A stretch of DNA of 9,292 nucleotides from Clostridia bacterium (lineage in GTDB: Bacteria > Bacillota > Clostridia > Oscillospirales > Acutalibacteraceae). Location: assembly GCA_017631705.1 (NCBI GenBank), contig JAGBSU010000111.1, positions 1-9,292 on the forward strand. The letters are read 5' to 3'. A model generated the notes under the pieces. The model was not told the DNA's origin, searched no databases, and was given only the letters and a program-made list of their open reading frames with translations. The first letter of the stretch is position 1. Each line of letters opens with the position of its first letter. Positions 7,096 through 9,292 of the stretch are shown here, in pieces. The position numbers and the translations under genes were made by a program.

Positions 7096-8169
7096 TTATT
7101 GCTTAAAAAAGCCGCTGTCGGCAAATTTCAGCGTGACGTTTACTTGCTTTTCCCAGTCAAATACCGCGGTGATTGCTTGGTTTTTGTACCGTTTGTTTGC
7201 TCTTCTTTTAAGTCCCAGCACATCGCTTTGAACATTGTCGGCGGTACGAAGTGCAGCGCTTACTTGATTTTTTAAAACGGTTTCGGCGGTTTTTAAACAA
7301 TCTTGCCGTTGCTGTTCGGTAAGCGCGGTGGTTTTTTCGACCAATTTCACTTTGCCGGTGAGTGAAAAAACGTATTGGCCCTCTTGCAAGCGCACCGTTG
7401 TTTTGGAAGATTCCAAACGCAAAGCGACACCGTTTATCTGCCACACGGCATGTTGCAATTGGTTTCTTGCCGCTAACAAACCGACGGTTTGCGCTTCGTC
7501 TAACACGCCTGCCCAGTTACCATCACGAAAAAGTGCCGTGCCGCACAAGCGTGGTGTGTCGTTTTGCCACATGATAAGCGGAAGTGCCGCATCGCTCATA
7601 CCGGAAAAGGCGCGTTCGATATCTAAAAGCGAGGTGTTAAGGCAAATACCACCCTTGAAGCCTTCGTCGATGAGTTGTACTACGGCGGCGGCAGGCACCG
7701 CTTCGCTTCCCGATGATGCCGCTAACAAATCGGCGGGGTTACCGCGAAACACCGCCACCTTTACCGAAGGGTTGCTTTCGGCATTACGCATAAAGTAATC
7801 CAGTATAGTAAACAGCGAACGATGGCGGCAAAGTTCTTCGCTGATAATCAGCAGTTGGTTTTGCAACACGTAGGCACGGTTGCCGGACGTGGTTAAAAAG
7901 TTATGAAACGCGGTTGCCACCGTTTCGCCGGACTCGGTATATACGGCGGTGGCGGTGTCTTCTTGTTCGGATAAATTGCCAGCGGTTTTGAGTGCTTCCA
8001 CCGCTTGTACCGCTACTTGATAGCGGTAAGCGTTTCCCGAAAGTCCCACCGCCGTAATCACACGGCGGTTGCCGACCACCGAATCTTCACCAAAACCGAA
8101 TATCAAACCCGCAACAACAGCGATAAGAAGCAGTACCGTAAAAATGCCGTGTGTGGTTTCTTTTTTCAT
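7096..8169 (-). CDS. gerC: Ger(x)C-family spore germination protein (GerC-type receptor subunit)
   Basis: GerC-type proteins are the third subunit of GerA-family germinant receptors in the spore inner membrane, normally tethered as lipoproteins. This protein has 357 residues, near the family's usual 370-400. Family-like stretches are NRRVITAVGLSG (34-45), YVLQNQLLIISEELCRH followed by ILDYFMRNAESNPSVKVAV (100-140), a GNPADLL segment (143-149), and GTALFRDGNWAGVLDEAQTVGLL (200-222), the most diagnostic block. The N terminus has one hydrophobic segment (about 9-26) but no cysteine before residue 114, so the usual lipobox cysteine is missing and the segment may act as an uncleaved anchor. The ATG at 8169 overlaps the permease stop as ATGA and has AAGGAG six bases upstream, which fixes the start. 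It is the last gene of the operon. Family confident; germinant unknown. Confidence 0.88.
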   Translation of the reverse strand: MKKETTHGIFTVLLLIAVVAGLIFGFGEDSVVGNRRVITAVGLSGNAYRYQVAVQAVEALKTAGNLSEQEDTATAVYTESGETVATAFHNFLTTSGNRAYVLQNQLLIISEELCRHRSLFTILDYFMRNAESNPSVKVAVFRGNPADLLAASSGSEAVPAAAVVQLIDEGFKGGICLNTSLLDIERAFSGMSDAALPLIMWQNDTPRLCGTALFRDGNWAGVLDEAQTVGLLAARNQLQHAVWQINGVALRLESSKTTVRLQEGQYVFSLTGKVKLVEKTTALTEQQRQDCLKTAETVLKNQVSAALRTADNVQSDVLGLKRRANKRYKNQAITAVFDWEKQVNVTLKFADSGFFKQ

Positions 8170-9209
8170 GATTTTCTCCTTATTAACCGACCGATGGGAA
8201 GTACCAAGCCAAACAGCACAAGTGCTAAACCGTAAACGACGGTGATTTCGTCCCACAAAGCGGCGGTAACACCGCCTTTAAACCCGATAAGAAACAGCAC
8301 AATAATCACACCGATGCACAAAGCGGCAGGGAGTTTGCGTTTCGTGCCGAACAAGTGACAAAAGCGGTCGATAAACAACCAAAAGAACAACGAAAAGCGT
8401 ATAAAAAAGGTGCCCAGCCACAAAGCGGTAATTACCATATCCATACGCGGCAGTACACCGAGGTGTACCACATTTAACGCGGCATAATACGGGTAGGCGG
8501 TAAAGGCGGAAAAATCGCCGAGCACACCGGTCACCGTGACACATATCAAGACGGAAACAACGGTATTAAGAACGACAAAATAATGACAGCCTTTGGTGAC
8601 ATCGCCTTTGATATGCGGGTACAAAGCACCGATGGCGACGACTTCTGCGGTGCGCGGTAATTCCTGCAGAGCGATGGATATTAGCCCAGACGGTTCGCTT
8701 ATGGTGGCAGGCGGAAAATGCAAGGTGTTCATTTGCGGTAATAACAGCAACGCAAACAGCACCACCGAACCTATGGCGAACACGGCAACCACGGTAGCGG
8801 TGCGACACAAGGCTTGGATACCGTGGAATGCGGCAAACATGGCGGTGGCTAATACCAATACGGTAAGGCCGCTAACGGAGAATTCCGCTTTGACAGTTTT
8901 TTCGGCAAAGTCGGTGAATTGTGTCATGTCTAACAGCAGCACGAGAGCATATAGCAGTAGCAAACCAAACCCTGTCGCTTGTTTAAAAAAGCGGGTCCCA
9001 AAGAGTTTAGGCGGTGTGCGCGAGAAAGCGTGGCACGTTGGTAACAAAAACAGCAAAAGCAACATGTCTTCGAACAATATCACCAATAGTAACTCCGGCA
9101 ACGATAAGGCATGCAGACTATCGGCAGGTAGCAGTAAACCGTTGGAAAGCCGTGCCGCCGAGAACAGCAGTACCAGTTGCCAAACACTTACAAAAGGAGA
9201 ACGCTTCAC
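8166..9209 (-). CDS. gerB: GerB-type spore germination permease (GerAB/ArcD/ProY family)
   Basis: This is the polytopic membrane subunit of a GerA-type germinant receptor, an amino-acid-permease-fold protein thought to bind the germinant in the spore inner membrane. It has 347 residues (GerAB of B. subtilis is about 365) and roughly ten hydrophobic segments, at about 7-27, 38-58, 79-95, 113-128, 138-157, 180-195, 208-230, 259-281, 295-311 and 322-342. The N-terminal SVWQLVLLFSAARLSNGLLLP and the stretch GDFSAFTAYPYYAALNVVHL then LPRMDMVITALWLGTFF (231-269) match the family's conserved late region with its Arg-x-Asp and Trp. The GTG at 9209 is chosen because GGAGG lies seven bases upstream and the GTG overlaps the preceding gene's TGA as GTGA; the frame stays open further upstream, but that part has no permease character. 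The stop overlaps the gerC start. Substrate cannot be inferred. Confidence 0.9.
   Translation of the reverse strand: MKRSPFVSVWQLVLLFSAARLSNGLLLPADSLHALSLPELLLVILFEDMLLLLFLLPTCHAFSRTPPKLFGTRFFKQATGFGLLLLYALVLLLDMTQFTDFAEKTVKAEFSVSGLTVLVLATAMFAAFHGIQALCRTATVVAVFAIGSVVLFALLLLPQMNTLHFPPATISEPSGLISIALQELPRTAEVVAIGALYPHIKGDVTKGCHYFVVLNTVVSVLICVTVTGVLGDFSAFTAYPYYAALNVVHLGVLPRMDMVITALWLGTFFIRFSLFFWLFIDRFCHLFGTKRKLPAALCIGVIIVLFLIGFKGGVTAALWDEITVVYGLALVLFGLVLPIGRLIRRKS
8176..8181 (-). promoter_or_regulatory. Ribosome binding site of gerC
   Basis: AAGGAG on the minus strand, six bases before the ATG at 8169 and inside the last codons of the permease gene. It decides the start against a longer in-frame reading to 8256, and fits translational coupling through the ATGA overlap. 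Confidence 0.75.
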
Positions 9210-9292
9210 GGCTTTTCCTCCGTTTCGTCTTTGAGTTGCGAGCCGACGACGTTTTGAACGTGGAACAGACGGCATGAAAGCACCCGCCAATC
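9206..9292 (-). CDS. C-terminal end of the gene upstream of gerB, probably the GerA-type subunit
   Basis: The minus strand from 9292 has an open frame of 28 codons (DWRVLSCRLFHVQNVVGSQL, then KDETEEKP) ending in TGA at 9208-9206. The TGA overlaps the gerB GTG as GTGA, the same coupling seen at the gerB-gerC junction, which argues that this is the translated frame. By operon convention the gene before gerB is gerA, encoding the membrane subunit with a large soluble N-terminal domain. The visible tail is too short and too variable to confirm that family, so the identity rests on context alone. The frame shared with gerB is also open through this stretch, so the reading frame is inferred from the overlap and ribosome binding site. 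Confidence 0.5.
   Translation of the reverse strand, partial: DWRVLSCRLFHVQNVVGSQLKDETEEKP
9217..9221 (-). promoter_or_regulatory. Ribosome binding site of gerB
   Basis: GGAGG on the minus strand, seven bases before the GTG at 9209, within the final codons of the upstream gene. It supports the GTG start rather than an extension to the TTG near 9290. Confidence 0.75.

Noticed and set aside
6867..7124. A small minus-strand open frame spanning the intergenic repeats.
   Set aside because: It overlaps the gerC 3' end and is composed almost wholly of palindromic repeat sequence, so it is an incidental reading.
8170..8256. N-terminal extension of gerC upstream of 8169, which would add a cysteine.
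   Set aside because: It overlaps the conserved permease C terminus, is not signal-like (basic and polar), and lacks the ribosome binding site that the ATG at 8169 has.
8593..9234. A 213-codon plus-strand open frame opposite gerB.
   Set aside because: Low-complexity Ser/Asn/Thr-rich translation that is the expected shadow of a leucine-rich membrane protein on the other strand; no domain and no ribosome binding site recognised.

Overview
The window looks like chromosomal DNA of a spore-forming member of the Firmicutes, most likely a Clostridia/Oscillospiraceae-type anaerobe. Three things point there: an addB-addA pair (the RecBCD counterpart of Gram-positives), a GerA-type spore germinant receptor operon, and strong AGGAGG-type ribosome binding sites with frequent GTG starts. 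Base composition looks balanced, near half G+C by eye. The family-level placement is inference; no rRNA or other phylogenetic marker is present.

Layout: positions 3-3206 (+) hold addB without its first few dozen codons, cut by the window edge. Positions 3211-6714 (+) hold complete addA, four bases downstream, so the two form one translational unit. Positions 6715-7095 are a 381-base convergent intergenic region with no credible gene but packed with palindromes and short repeats. These include a hairpin with a GTAA loop, two inverted copies of a hairpin-plus-arm unit whose arms form a terminator-like stem, and three copies of a 25-base palindromic module. On the minus strand, read from right to left, come the last 28 codons of an upstream gene (9292-9206, probably gerA), a GerB-type germination permease (9209-8166) and a GerC-type subunit (8169-7096). 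Each junction there is a 4-base stop/start overlap.

How the genes work together: AddA (UvrD-like helicase plus nuclease) and AddB (helicase-like fold, nuclease, 4Fe-4S cysteines) form the heterodimer that resects double-strand breaks for RecA-dependent repair. The Ger proteins would form an inner-membrane receptor of the dormant spore that senses small-molecule germinants. The two operons are functionally unrelated and merely converge.

I found no previously undescribed multi-gene system. The points most worth a second look are the missing lipoprotein cysteine in the GerC protein and the intergenic palindrome family, whose copies differ by changes that preserve base pairing.
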